Below are positions 1 through 8,994 of a stretch of DNA of 64,000 nucleotides, one piece after another (within the stretch, counting starts at the first letter, position 1; every line of letters begins with the position of its first letter). Under the pieces are notes generated by a model. That model made no database searches, was not told the origin of the DNA, and worked only from the letters and a program-made list of their open reading frames with translations. Source of the DNA: JAJCYL01 sp963664285 (GTDB lineage: Bacteria > Bacteroidota > Bacteroidia > Cytophagales > Cyclobacteriaceae); contig CAXXNX010000007.1 in the NCBI GenBank assembly GCA_963664285.2, positions 1 through 64,000 of the forward strand, written 5' to 3'. Made by a program: the position numbers and the translations under genes.

Positions 1-644
1 ATGGGAATGTAAGCACACCAACCGCCAGGAGAACCAAGAATACAAACAACTATACACATATCTAAAACATGGCAAACGAAGGCGCAAACGAGGAAACAGA
101 AAAGATCGTAGAGGTATTATCCCGAATAGGGTATCAATTGAACAGCGACCCCAGATCATTAACAAAAGGGAACGATTGGGAGATATAGAAGTCGATTTAA
201 TGATGGGTAAAAACCACAAAGGCTCTTTGTTGGTGATGACAGACCGAGCAAGTCTTTTTACCAGAATCAGAAAGATGCACAGTAAAAATGCCGATCAAAT
301 GGCCGAAGCTATTGTGGAGGAACTCTCTCAGGATAAACACAAACTGGAAACACTCACTTTTGATAATGATATGGCATTTTCTAAACATGAGTTGATTGCT
401 CAATCCCTTGATGTGGATGCCTATTTCACTCGTCCCTATACTAGTCAGGATAAAGGGACAGTTGAAAATAGGATTGGGGTAATCAGAAGGTTTTATCCTA
501 AGAAAACAGATATTAGATTTGTTACAGAGGAGCAAATCAAAGTTGTTGAAAACAAAATCAATGAACGCCCTGTTAGAAAATTTAATTACCTAAACGCAAA
601 GCAAGTGCTACAAAGGAAAATTGCACTTATTACTTGAACTTACA
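1..644 (+). mobile_element. IS30-family element, copy 1 (3' part only)
   Basis: The window opens inside an IS30-family element. What is seen is the last ~640 bp of a sequence that recurs complete at 38260-39369, 40235-41344 and 46412-47521. The right end is fixed at 644 by comparison with those copies, all of which end in GAACTTACA. The element has landed in the 5' part of an OmpA-type gene, whose frame resumes directly after it. Confidence 0.93.
2..637 (+). CDS. IS30-family transposase, C-terminal part (window edge)
   Basis: This is the C-terminal two thirds of the IS30 transposase, cut only by the window start. The frame is open from base 2 (WECKHTNRQENQ) to a TGA at 635-637 and matches the complete 334-residue copies further along. 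The catalytic DDE core is visible: Asp in GDIEVDLMMGK, Asp in TFDNDMAFSK and Glu in GTVENRIGVIRRF. It would cut and join the terminal repeats of the element. No frameshift is seen in the visible part, so this copy may be active if its 5' part is intact outside the window. Confidence 0.92.
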   Translation, partial: WECKHTNRQENQEYKQLYTYLKHGKRRRKRGNRKDRRGIIPNRVSIEQRPQIINKRERLGDIEVDLMMGKNHKGSLLVMTDRASLFTRIRKMHSKNADQMAEAIVEELSQDKHKLETLTFDNDMAFSKHELIAQSLDVDAYFTRPYTSQDKGTVENRIGVIRRFYPKKTDIRFVTEEQIKVVENKINERPVRKFNYLNAKQVLQRKIALIT

Positions 645-1244
645 ATTTGATTACTGGTAAAGTTTCAGATAAATCAAACCAGCCAGTTACCGGAGCATAT
701 GTGAGATATCACCCGACCCAATATCTAGATACCGACTTTAATGGTTTCTCCAATGAAGCGGGTAGCTATGAAATGCACATTATTCCAGGAGATGATTATC
801 GTGTAGAAGTATTTCTTGATCATGAATTAATTTTCCAGAAAACTTTCAATATAGCCGAAGAACATGATCCAAATATTGTTATTCAAAGGGATTTGATAAT
901 TGGAGATGATAAACCCCTTGTTGCTGCTAAGGATGTAACCTTTTATTCTTCAGGCAAACTTGCTACCATTCTTAATAACCATATAAAGGCTGAGGAGCAC
1001 CACAACATACCACCTATCCCCAGGGAAGTATCTCCGCTTAAATCACTGGGATCAAAATTCAGAAAAGGCCATAAAGCACTGATTCATAATGTTTATTTTG
1101 GGACTGGAAATGCAGATTTAACCACGGCAGATGAAGAGGCTCTTCAGGAGTTGGTGGATTTGATGACGGAATACACCCATTTGCGTATAGAAATAGGTGG
1201 CCATACGGACAACGTCGGATCGCCAAGCTCGAATCTTACTTTAA
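645..1244 (+). pseudogene. OmpA-family protein, left fragment (interrupted by two IS)
   Basis: This is the front remnant of an outer-membrane or periplasmic protein with a carboxypeptidase-regulatory-like beta domain (TGKVSDKSNQPVTGAYVRY, about the first 90 residues) followed by the start of an OmpA C-terminal peptidoglycan-binding domain (NVYFGTGNADLTTADEEALQ, then IGGHTDNVGS). The N-terminus is missing because an IS30 element ends at 644. The C-terminus is cut at 1244 by an IS1380 element. Removing that element and one TTAA duplication joins this frame exactly to 4356-4522 (NLTLSEDRADNVAKFL). The usual role is anchoring the outer membrane to the cell wall. As it stands the gene cannot make a whole protein. 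Confidence 0.88.
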
Positions 1245-1463
1245 CCCGCATTATTCATAGGCCACCAATTTTGGGATTAATAATGGGTTGCTAACTATTT
1301 TTGATTGGAGTGTATGTATTAATTTGAAGATCAACCAGGTTTCTGGATTTCAAAGGACATTAGAGCGTTTTTTTGTTAGAATTTTTCAATTTTCAGTCAA
1401 AGCTCTATTGTGTTCTTATGGAAGAACATTTTTTTGATTAAACTAAACTGTTTAACTGATCGG

Positions 1464-1650
1464 TCAGTTCACCGTAAGCAAATCGCCCAGCAGGTATTGA
1501 TATCTAAAGGCTCTTGAGAATTGTATTGTCAATGATCTTTTCCTTTCTTTCAGGCACGCCCCAACCTTCATCAGGTAAAGCCGGATATTGTCCACTTGCC
1601 ATCGTTTAGCAAAGTGGTGTTTTGTTTTGGCAATTAATAATTTAATCTGC
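1464..1650 (-). pseudogene. Duplicated C-terminal stub of the IS1380 transposase
   Basis: This repeats the last ~60 codons of the adjacent IS1380 transposase (ending FRYQYLLGDLLTVN). At about 1650 it runs straight into a second copy of the element's own left end, without the rest of the gene. The break falls at the dinucleotide GC shared by the internal sequence (AATCTGC) and the terminal repeat (GCATTATTC). It is a dead remnant of the tandem partial duplication. Confidence 0.85.
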
Positions 1651-1788
1651 ATTATTCATAGGCCACCAATTTTGGGATTAATAATGGGTTGCTAACTATT
1701 TTTGATTGGAGTGTATGTATTAATTTGAAGATCAACCAGGTTTCTGGATTTCAAAGGACATTAGAGCGTTTTTTTTGTTAGAATTTTT

Positions 1789-2864
1789 GGCTAAGTTCTA
1801 AATAACACAGCAATTATTATTATCTTCGCTATATGATATCAAGTCAAGAGATCAAAAATTTATTTGCACAATTGCCGATAAGTTCCCAAACCGAATTGTT
1901 GGATGAGTTGCTTCAGGAGCAGGAATTACAAGGCAAAGTATTGATTGCCGCTCAACAACAAATAGCAGAGAAAAGAAAGAAGAAACCCTGTCCAAATTGC
2001 ACAAGCGAGAAGGTATATAAGAGGGGCAGACAAAAAGGTGTGCAGATGTATCAGTGCAATGAATGTAAAAGATGGTACAGTGAAACAACAGGGACACCTT
2101 TGTATGACATCAAGCTTAAATCAAAATGGCAATCTTATCTGCGCTGCATGGAGCAGGGCATGCCGATAAAAAAGATAGCAAAACAAATCGGAATAAGCAT
2201 CCAGACAAGCTTCGACTGGCGGCATAAGATATTGGAGTTCACTAAATGAGTTTGTTCCCGAACAGTTATCCTCGGAAGTAGAATGTGATGAATTGGAACT
2301 GGCACTTAACAACAAGGGCAGTCGAAATTTAGATAGGGCAGCAAGAAAGAGGGGAAACGATTTCATACGGAATATGGGAAAGGAAGAGGTCACAGTTGTC
2401 CAGGTAGTAACAGCGGTTGAACGCAAGGGGGAGAAGTACCTTAAAGCTGTTGCATCAAAACGGCTGAGCAAAGAAGAAATTTCAAAGGCATTGGATGGGA
2501 AGTTGGCCTACGGTGCAACCTTGATTACAGATAAGCACCCTTCTTATAAGGCTTTTGCCAAAGACAACCCCTCCATAAAGCACAAAGCGCTATTGGCCAA
2601 AGATCATGTGGATAGAGATGATAAAACAATCCATCTGCAAAAAGTAAACAATGTTCACACTCAACTTAGGACATTCTTACGCCCATTCAATGGTGTCAGT
2701 TCCAAATATTTGCAAAACTACCTGAATTGGTATGCTTATGCTGACCGAATAAGAGAGAGTAAAACAACTTTGAAACAATGGTTTCTGACTATGCTATTAA
2801 CGGATCAAGCCTATCATCTGTATGAGCTATTTAAACAAAATACTGTTATAATTAGAACTTAGCT
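1789..2864 (+). mobile_element. IS1595-family element nested in IS1380
   Basis: The element starts GGCTAAGTTCTAA and ends TTAGAACTTAGCT, giving near-perfect inverted repeats. It is flanked on both sides by the 8-bp direct repeat GAATTTTT (1781-1788 and 2865-2872). An 8-bp duplication is typical of IS1595. It encodes one transposase split by a frameshift. It is seen once in this window. Confidence 0.92.
1833..2862 (+). pseudogene. IS1595-family transposase, frameshifted
   Basis: The first frame (1833-2249) carries an N-terminal zinc ribbon (CPNC about 20 residues before CNEC) and a helix-turn-helix (MPIKKIAKQIGISIQTSFDW). The second frame is open from about 2235 to 2862 and carries the catalytic core (EVECDELELA, then LITDKHPSYKAF, then QKVNNVHTQLRTF). 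Related proteins read HKILxSLNxFVPEQL without a break. Here the two halves are joined by skipping one base near 2231-2236 (TTGGAG read as TTGAG). It is either a one-base insertion or, less likely, a +1 programmed shift. The gene is probably inactive as written. Confidence 0.85.
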
Positions 2865-2949
2865 GAATTTTTCAATTTTCAGTCAAAGCTCTATTGTGTT
2901 CTTATGGAAGAACATTTTTTTGATTAAACCAAACTGTTTAACTGATCGG

Positions 2950-4266
2950 TCAGTTCACTGTAAGCAAATCGCCCAGCAGGTATTGATATCTAAAGGCTCT
3001 TGAGAATTGTATTGTCAATGATCTTTTCCTTTCTTTCAGGCACGCCCCAACCTTCATCAGGTAAAGCCGGATATTGTCCACTTGCCATCGTTTAGCAAAG
3101 TGGTGTTTTGTTTTGGCAATTAATAATTTAATCTGCCGGAACATTTCATAACAGAGGGTAGCGATGATTAAACGCATGAAATTGGCCCAGTAGCGATGAC
3201 AGGAAAGCCGGTCGGAATAAGTCATGTTTTTGAGTTCCTTTATTCGATTTTCACTGGCATCACCTCGCTTGACATAAAAATCAAAGTAAATCTGTTGAGC
3301 GGTCATCGCTTCAAAGTTGCTCACAAAGTAACGGACATTCATTCCTTTTCCGGTAGACTCCACTTTGGCGTACAGCTTTTCAGAACGATCCCAGCTTTTG
3401 GCCTGGTAAGTAAACGGGCCAACAAACTCTTGATGTTTGATGATTTTTGAAGCATATTCCTTTTTTACTTCAATGATAGTCTGTTTGGTAAAAGTCTTTA
3501 AAACTTCATTACTACTAATACCTAAACAAAATTGAAGGTCAAACTGCTTAGCTATCCGATAAAAAGATGCTCCTGAAAAGCCACTATCCGCTCGAATAAG
3601 GATCTTTACTGAGGGCAGTTTTTTTCTGATTTTAATGACAATCCTTTTCAATAAGGCCACAAACCATTTGTTGGAGTGACAATTGCCCGGACGTAGTACT
3701 GGTAAAATGACCTGACCGGTGTTCCCGTCCTTAAAGAACAACTCATGGTACATAGTCTGTCCATAATAGCCATTATACAAACTGAGTTGTTGGGATCCAT
3801 GAGTAGGGTCATCGGTACCATCTACATCAATGATGATTTGACCAGTCTTCTCTTTCAACTCCTCTACATAACGGTCTACAAACCATTGACTCATCTGGTA
3901 GATCAGACTCCGATCGGCCTTGTTTTCAAATCGACTTAAAGTAGGCTGGGAACATAATCCGCTATCTAGTACTTTACGGATCACCGGATCCTCTCGGAGT
4001 TTTTGTTCGTCATTGCAATCCTGATAGCCCTGCATCATTAAAAACACCCGTTGGCGAAGCATTTCTTCATAAGTGTATTCGATAAAAAAGGGGTTTCGAT
4101 AGTCAGGAATCAGTGCGGCGAAGCTTTTTAATAGACCAGTCTTTCTCTCTACTTTTTCACTTAACAATATCGCTCCGTCTGAGCTAATCGCTGATGCTGA
4201 AAAATCAAATTTAAAAGCTTGTTTTCCTCGATAAAATACGGTATCTTTTTCCTTATATTCAGGCAT
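2950..4266 (-). CDS. IS1380-family transposase (438 aa, intact)
   Basis: This is a DDE transposase of the IS1380 family. Catalytic aspartates are visible in IIIDVDGTDDPTHG and ILIRADSGFSG, with a long insert and a C-terminal RLSCHRYWANFMRLIIATL segment. The start ATG at 4266 lies 85 bp inside the element's end. The protein is essentially identical to the copy at 42089-43405, so transposition must be recent. It should mobilise the 1621-bp unit at TTAA targets. The surrounding element has been enlarged by a duplication and a nested IS, but this reading frame is untouched. Confidence 0.95.
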   Translation of the reverse strand: MPEYKEKDTVFYRGKQAFKFDFSASAISSDGAILLSEKVERKTGLLKSFAALIPDYRNPFFIEYTYEEMLRQRVFLMMQGYQDCNDEQKLREDPVIRKVLDSGLCSQPTLSRFENKADRSLIYQMSQWFVDRYVEELKEKTGQIIIDVDGTDDPTHGSQQLSLYNGYYGQTMYHELFFKDGNTGQVILPVLRPGNCHSNKWFVALLKRIVIKIRKKLPSVKILIRADSGFSGASFYRIAKQFDLQFCLGISSNEVLKTFTKQTIIEVKKEYASKIIKHQEFVGPFTYQAKSWDRSEKLYAKVESTGKGMNVRYFVSNFEAMTAQQIYFDFYVKRGDASENRIKELKNMTYSDRLSCHRYWANFMRLIIATLCYEMFRQIKLLIAKTKHHFAKRWQVDNIRLYLMKVGACLKERKRSLTIQFSRAFRYQYLLGDLLTVN

Positions 4267-4355
4267 AAATTAATTGCTTATTTTGTTGTCTAACTATCTC
4301 AATATAAGCAATTTATGCCTGTTTTTTATTGTCTACTATGAATTTTTCGGGTTAA

Positions 4356-4522
4356 GTGAGGATCGGGCGGATAATGTTGCCAAGTTCTTAATCTCTAATG
4401 AGATTAGTCTGATCCGCTTACAACCAGTCGGCTATGGCCAATCAAGACCGATGGCCTCCAACGACGATGAAATCGGTGGCCGTAAATGGAATCGACGAAT
4501 TGAAATCGTAGTTATCGAGTGA
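4356..4522 (+). pseudogene. OmpA-family protein, right fragment
   Basis: This is the C-terminal end of the OmpA-like domain begun at 645-1244. It reads SEDRADNVAKFLISNEISL, then GYGQSRPMASNDDEIGGRKW and NRRIEIVVIE before the stop. The NxxGRxxNRRxE signature that binds diaminopimelate in peptidoglycan is complete (GGRKWNRRIEI). The upstream half is more than 3 kb away across the IS1380 insertion. Only TTAA separates the IS end from the resumed frame. Confidence 0.88.
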
Positions 4523-5653
4523 TTATACCCGTTTGGAAACTTTTTTAATCATTTGCTCCTTCCAGGCACTAAATGTGCCATCTTGAATTTTAGTCCTGCT
4601 TTGCTGCATTAACCACATATAGAACGACAAGTTATGGAGTGTGGCTATCTGTGCACCAAGCATTTCATTACTCTGAATCAAGTGCCGTAAGTATGCTTTT
4701 GAATAATGGTTGCTCGCGTAATTATTCAAGGAAGAATCAACCGGACTAAAATCGTCTTTCCATTTCACATTTTTAATGTTGACAATCCCCTCAGAAGTAA
4801 ATAGAAGGCCATGCCGGGCGTTTCGGGTCGGTATCACACAATCAAACATATCCACTCCGAGAGCTATGCATTCCAATAAGTTCTCTGGAGTGCCCACACC
4901 CATAAGATAACGGGGCTTATTGTCAGGTAGGATATCACAACACAATGACGCCATGGCGTACATATCTTCCACCTTCTCACCAACGGATAAGCCGCCAATA
5001 GCATTGCCATCACAGGAATGAGAGCCAACCTCGTCACAAGATGCTTTCCTCAATTCAGGAAAAATTCCACCTTGAACGATTGGAAAGAGTGATTGCTGAT
5101 ACCCATATTTTCCTTTTGTTACATCAAACCTCTCAATGCATCTTTTTAACCAGCGATGAGTGAGCTGCATAGACTCCTTAACATACTTTAAATGCATATT
5201 CGCAGGTGGGCATTCGTCGAAGGCCATTATTATATCACCCCCGATTACTCTTTGAATGTCCATGACGCCCTCAGGCGTGAACTGATGCTTTGAACCATCA
5301 GTATGAGATCGGAAAACAACTCCTTCTTCCGTTATCTTCCGCCTATGGGCCAAAGAGTACACCTGGTAACCACCACTATCAGTTAGTATAGGTCTTGACC
5401 AACCGTTAAATTGATGAAGCCCACCGGCCCTCTGCAAAATATCCAACCCTGGTCTGAGGTATAAGTGATAAGTATTACCTAAAATTATTTGGGCCAGGAT
5501 ATCATCAGCCAGTTCACGCTGATGCACTGCCTTAACTGTTCCAGCCGTTCCTACGGGCATAAAAACGGGAGTCTCTATTGCACCATGATCTGTACTGATT
5601 ACACCTGCTCTGGCATTGGATTTCGGATCCTTATGTCCAAGGTCGAATTTCAC
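4523..5653 (-). CDS. tgt: Queuine tRNA-guanine ribosyltransferase
   Basis: TGT swaps guanine-34 for preQ1 in tRNAs with GUN anticodons, a step of queuosine synthesis. At 376 residues it has family length. It carries the nucleophile/base region LTDSGGYQVYSL, the MAFDECPP loop, QGGIFPELR, GGLSVGE and the tRNA-binding CVIPTRNARHG segment. The start is GTG at 5653 (MKFDLGHKDP). One oddity: the C-terminal zinc site, normally CxCxxC plus His, reads D-S-S-L-N-N-Y-A-S, so the three Cys are replaced while the His in TLHNLSFY is kept. I believe many Bacteroidota enzymes share this loss. The stop abuts the interrupted OmpA gene, which converges on it. Confidence 0.96.
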   Translation of the reverse strand: MKFDLGHKDPKSNARAGVISTDHGAIETPVFMPVGTAGTVKAVHQRELADDILAQIILGNTYHLYLRPGLDILQRAGGLHQFNGWSRPILTDSGGYQVYSLAHRRKITEEGVVFRSHTDGSKHQFTPEGVMDIQRVIGGDIIMAFDECPPANMHLKYVKESMQLTHRWLKRCIERFDVTKGKYGYQQSLFPIVQGGIFPELRKASCDEVGSHSCDGNAIGGLSVGEKVEDMYAMASLCCDILPDNKPRYLMGVGTPENLLECIALGVDMFDCVIPTRNARHGLLFTSEGIVNIKNVKWKDDFSPVDSSLNNYASNHYSKAYLRHLIQSNEMLGAQIATLHNLSFYMWLMQQSRTKIQDGTFSAWKEQMIKKVSKRV

Positions 5654-5687
5654 GGCAGCTAAGAAAGCACATTAAGAAATGCCCAAC

Positions 5688-5720
5688 AAAAAAAAACCCG
5701 GCGCCATTGGCAACCGGGTT
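5688..5720 (-). terminator. Rho-independent terminator
   Basis: The arms AACCCGG (5695-5701) and CCGGGTT (5714-5720) form a hairpin. Read on the minus strand it is followed by a run of T (complement of the A run 5688-5696). It lies 23 bp past the stop of the minus-strand gene ending at 5744 and would end that transcript before tgt. Confidence 0.8.
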
Positions 5721-5743
5721 TCGAATCTCAGCCCATTTTTCTT

Positions 5744-6640
5744 CTATCCCTTATGTCGTTTTTTAAATCTTCTTGGATTGATTTCAATCTCTTCAGTTCT
5801 GCCATCTATGGTAACAGTAACTAGGTTATCGCATCGTCCGTCTCCGTCGTAGTCATAGGTGATCACATGCTCACCACCATTTATTGTTATCTCCTTCACA
5901 CCCGCTACCGGAAGTAATCCACAGGCTCTTTTGTAAACTATTCTTTCAAGAATTACCACACGGTATACGTTCCCGTCTCTATCAACACCATCTGCTTCGC
6001 CTTCTCTGTAACTCTCATCCAAACGTGGATTTGCTCCTCTAAACCACTCACGCGTATGATTCGCTTCCCTGGTTGCGGTTGTCCCATCAGGGAAAGTGAG
6101 TCGGCCACCAATTAACTCAATTCTGAATTTCGGAGCATCTTCATCTGTCTCCATAATATTAGTCACAATTCAAGTACCCTCAACTTGAACACTGTCTACG
6201 GCGAAATTTTCCAAAGTAATAGTTCTAACAGCACCAGGTATTAATCTCCTATCAGTATAGGTAATTACAATCTTACCACTCCTGATTCTTCCGTGCGGGC
6301 CTTCACAACCATCTCCAAAATCGATTGTTACAGTTTTATTCTCTTCATCATGGGTAACAGTTGCACAATCAAGGCGATCGTCTTCCAACATTCGTCCCCC
6401 AGCGTTGATTGCATCCATTCCAGCTTCGGTTACAGCATCAAGATCCTCCATAAGCGACTCAACACCGGCTTCAGATTCTATATCTACTTCATCCGTTACT
6501 TCTGTTGGAATTCCGATACCATCATCGGTGTCAAGATTTGGGTCATCCTCTCCACAAGAAGTTGCGAAGATTACAATACTGAGTGCTATTAATAAGCTCA
6601 GTATTCTGTTGGTAATTTTTGTGTTTGCTAAAGTTTTCAT
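5744..6640 (-). pseudogene. Secreted lipoprotein of unknown function, split by an in-frame TGA
   Basis: Two frames that would normally be called separately (5744-6166 and 6170-6640) are in the same phase and separated only by one TGA at 6170-6172. The sequence reads VQVEGT-stop-IVTNIMETDEDAP. The first half has a lipoprotein signal ending SIVIFATSC (ATG chosen at 6640 because MKTLANTK begins the signal peptide) and an acidic linker. The second half has repeated short beta-strand motifs (GGRLTFPDGTTATREANHTR, VKEITINGGEHVITYDYDGD). Together it would be a ~298-residue surface lipoprotein. I do not recognise a named family. A C-to-T or A-to-T change of an Arg codon would explain the stop. Confidence 0.75.
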
Positions 6641-6778
6641 TTCTTTTCGGTTTAATTCAACTCCAATTATTTTGAAATACATAACTTAGATGGAGTAGTC
6701 CGGAAAAGGTTTAATCAAGAAGTGAAATTTTTTCTGAAATTATTCATATAGACACAAGAATCCCGTTCTTAGTCCGAT

Positions 6779-7666
6779 TCAATCATGGCCAAATCCATGG
6801 ATATTCTGACCGATAAATCTGGTAGGAAATTCTTCAACACCCGGAAAGCCTAATCGAATATCCCTACCACTATGGGGAATATAGACGGTACCAAACAAAT
6901 AATCCCAAATGCTGAGTGTAAGACCGAAATTGACTCCATACTTCCTCTCTTCCGGCAAATCATGGGCATGATGCCAGATATGCATACGTGGATTATTCAG
7001 AAGGTATTTCAACGGACCAATACCCAATGTGAAGTTCGCATGGTTCCAGTGTCCCACAATCGTTGCAAAAACATGAACCACAAAGAAGTCATCTATACCA
7101 AAACCGATCATCGCCAATGGAATATATTCAAGCGATTTGTAAACTATATTTTCCATCCAATGGAAACGCAAGTGTGCAGCAAAGCCCATCTGCTCTACCG
7201 AATGATGGACTTTATGAAATTCCCACAAAAACGACACCCGATGTAATAACCGATGGACATTCCAATGCACAAAGTCACGGATTATAAAAAGCGTCAATAA
7301 CTGGACCCATTTGGACCAGGATTCAATATGAAGTGCAACTAAATTTTGTAATCCGAATAAGGCCAGCGCATCTTTGAAAAGATTCACAATAACATCTGAA
7401 AGTGCATTGTAAAAAACTAAGGAGAACAGGAAAAAATTGAAAAACATGTAGAATGCATCCCGCCAAAAGTCTTTCCGGAACTTAGGCTGATTCTCCCTCC
7501 AGGGCTTAAACCTTTCCAGAGTCAAAAAAAACAGAGACACACCTACCAACATCCAGAAGTAATTTTCCCACCATGGTTTGTAGGTATAATTAAAGGTTAC
7601 TTCATTCCAGAAATAATTGGCATAGCCTTTATATGAATTTATGATAATGTCCCAATATCTATCCAT
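6779..7666 (-). CDS. Sterol desaturase / fatty acid hydroxylase superfamily protein
   Basis: This is an integral membrane di-iron oxygenase. The histidine clusters are present in order: HWNVHRLLHR, then FHKVHHS, then HWNHANF and HIWHHAHD. These coordinate two irons, and four or so hydrophobic helices lie around them (for example YFWMLVGVSLFFLTLERF and DAFYMFFNFFLFSLVFYNAL). The exact substrate cannot be told; bacterial members hydroxylate or desaturate lipids or carotenoids. The ATG at 7666 overlaps the end of the upstream amidohydrolase gene by 8 bp, so the two are probably co-transcribed from the minus strand. Confidence 0.9.
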   Translation of the reverse strand: MDRYWDIIINSYKGYANYFWNEVTFNYTYKPWWENYFWMLVGVSLFFLTLERFKPWRENQPKFRKDFWRDAFYMFFNFFLFSLVFYNALSDVIVNLFKDALALFGLQNLVALHIESWSKWVQLLTLFIIRDFVHWNVHRLLHRVSFLWEFHKVHHSVEQMGFAAHLRFHWMENIVYKSLEYIPLAMIGFGIDDFFVVHVFATIVGHWNHANFTLGIGPLKYLLNNPRMHIWHHAHDLPEERKYGVNFGLTLSIWDYLFGTVYIPHSGRDIRLGFPGVEEFPTRFIGQNIHGFGHD

Positions 7667-8906
7667 CAATCATTAGCCTTTTCAACACTACATGAAGTAA
7701 TACATTCGCTCCCGCTTCAATGTCCTTATCGCTGGAGAACTCATTCACATTGTGACTAATACCATCCTTACTGGGTATAAAGATCATGGTGGCAGGACAA
7801 TTATATGCCATCATCTGCGCATCATGTCCGGCGCCACTAGGCATAATCTTGAGCGAATAGCCCAGTGAATTAGCAGCTTCACTTATGGAATCTATCATGT
7901 CACTATTAAAGTCAACAGGATCGAAGCGAACCAGTTCATGAAGTTCATGATTTATGGATTCTTCTCCAGCCACTTTTGTTACAAATAAATCTAGTATTTT
8001 TTGCGCCTCAACCAGCTTTTCCCGAACCGTATTTCTCAGGTCTACTGTTAACCTAACCTCCTGGGGAACAACGTTTATCAAATTGGGAAAAAAGCTGGTA
8101 ATACCAATGGTTCCCACTTGCGATCCTCCAATCAGTTGAGTTAGCTTTCTTACAAAAGCATTGATTTGGGCGGCCACAAACCCCGCGTCTCGCCTCATTG
8201 ACATTGGTGTAGTCCCGGCATGATTTGCAATACCTTTTAGAATATATTCGGTCCAAAAGATACCCTGAACTTTTTCCACAGCGCCGATATCAATTCCCTC
8301 ACTCTCCAAAACCGGTCCTTGTTCAATGTGCAACTCAAAGTAGCTATCTGTGGTAAAATCACCACATGAATAATCACCGAGATACCCGATTCTTTCTAGT
8401 TCACTTTTTAAAGTAATATTATCATTTTCCTCAGCTTTTGCTTTCCAGAGTTCCTGTACATTTCCAAGACCTGCAAATGCAAAACTTCCCATCATATCAG
8501 GTGTGAACCTTACTCCTTCTTCGTTGGTGAAATTGATGATGTCGAGCGGTTTTTGTGGCTCAACGCCCGCTACTTTTAATGTTTCTAAAACTTCTAATCC
8601 AGCCACCACACCAAGAGAGCCATCAAAGCATCCACCTGTTCCAACTGTATCTAGGTGAGACCCTATAGCAACGGGTGGAAGATTTTTGTCCCCATGCCAG
8701 GTACCTATCATATTTCCTATCTGATCCACCCTGGAATCCAGGCCCAGATCATCAAACCATCCCATCAACAAATCTCTTACTTGTTTGTCTTCATCTGTCA
8801 ATGACAGTCGCTTAACTCCACCGCCCGGCAACGCACCGATCTTGTTAACCTCTTCCAATCTTCTTTTCAACCTCGAAAGATTAATACTCAAACTACTTCC
8901 TGCCAT
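7659..8906 (-). CDS. M20-family Zn-dependent amidohydrolase (allantoate / N-carbamoyl amino acid hydrolase type)
   Basis: This is a cytosolic metal-dependent hydrolase of the allantoate amidohydrolase / N-carbamoyl-L-amino-acid hydrolase group. Seen are the metal-site motifs GSHLDTVGTGGCFDGSLGV, NFTNEEGVRF, HIEQGPVLE, and the C-terminal SGAGHDAQMM and SHNVNEFSS. The length of ~415 residues is normal. I start at ATG 8906 (MAGSSLSIN) rather than the upstream TTG. The substrate could be allantoate, ureidoglycolate or a carbamoyl amino acid; no other purine-degradation gene is nearby to decide. It overlaps the following membrane hydroxylase gene. Confidence 0.92.
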   Translation of the reverse strand: MAGSSLSINLSRLKRRLEEVNKIGALPGGGVKRLSLTDEDKQVRDLLMGWFDDLGLDSRVDQIGNMIGTWHGDKNLPPVAIGSHLDTVGTGGCFDGSLGVVAGLEVLETLKVAGVEPQKPLDIINFTNEEGVRFTPDMMGSFAFAGLGNVQELWKAKAEENDNITLKSELERIGYLGDYSCGDFTTDSYFELHIEQGPVLESEGIDIGAVEKVQGIFWTEYILKGIANHAGTTPMSMRRDAGFVAAQINAFVRKLTQLIGGSQVGTIGITSFFPNLINVVPQEVRLTVDLRNTVREKLVEAQKILDLFVTKVAGEESINHELHELVRFDPVDFNSDMIDSISEAANSLGYSLKIMPSGAGHDAQMMAYNCPATMIFIPSKDGISHNVNEFSSDKDIEAGANVLLHVVLKRLMIDG

Positions 8907-8994
8907 GTATATCAAATATAAATTAGTTAAAATTAATCAGTTAGCCATTTAAAGCTAAAAACATTTATTTAGCAGCTTCTCTAATTACGCTATC

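Larger units (their letters stand above)
1245..4351 (-). mobile_element. IS1380-family element, copy 1, with a partial tandem duplication and a nested IS1595
   Basis: The ends are CCCGCATTATTCATAG at 1245 and the inverted form CTATGAATTTTTCGGG at 4336-4351, flanked by TTAA at 1241-1244 and 4352-4355. Two other copies in the window are 1621 bp; this one is 3107 bp. The excess has two sources. The terminal ~405 bp are present twice in tandem (1245-1650, then again from 1651), and a 1076-bp IS1595 element with an 8-bp duplication sits at 1789-2864. The transposase gene itself (2950-4266) is intact. Confidence 0.92.

Noticed and set aside
197..535. Minus-strand ORF of 112 codons repeated at 38922, 40897 and (plus) 46521
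   Set aside because: It is the antisense shadow of the IS30 transposase and is repeated only because the IS is repeated.
3196..3450. Plus-strand ORF of 84 codons repeated at 11727 and 42335
   Set aside because: It is an antisense shadow of the IS1380 transposase gene without its own start signals or protein character.
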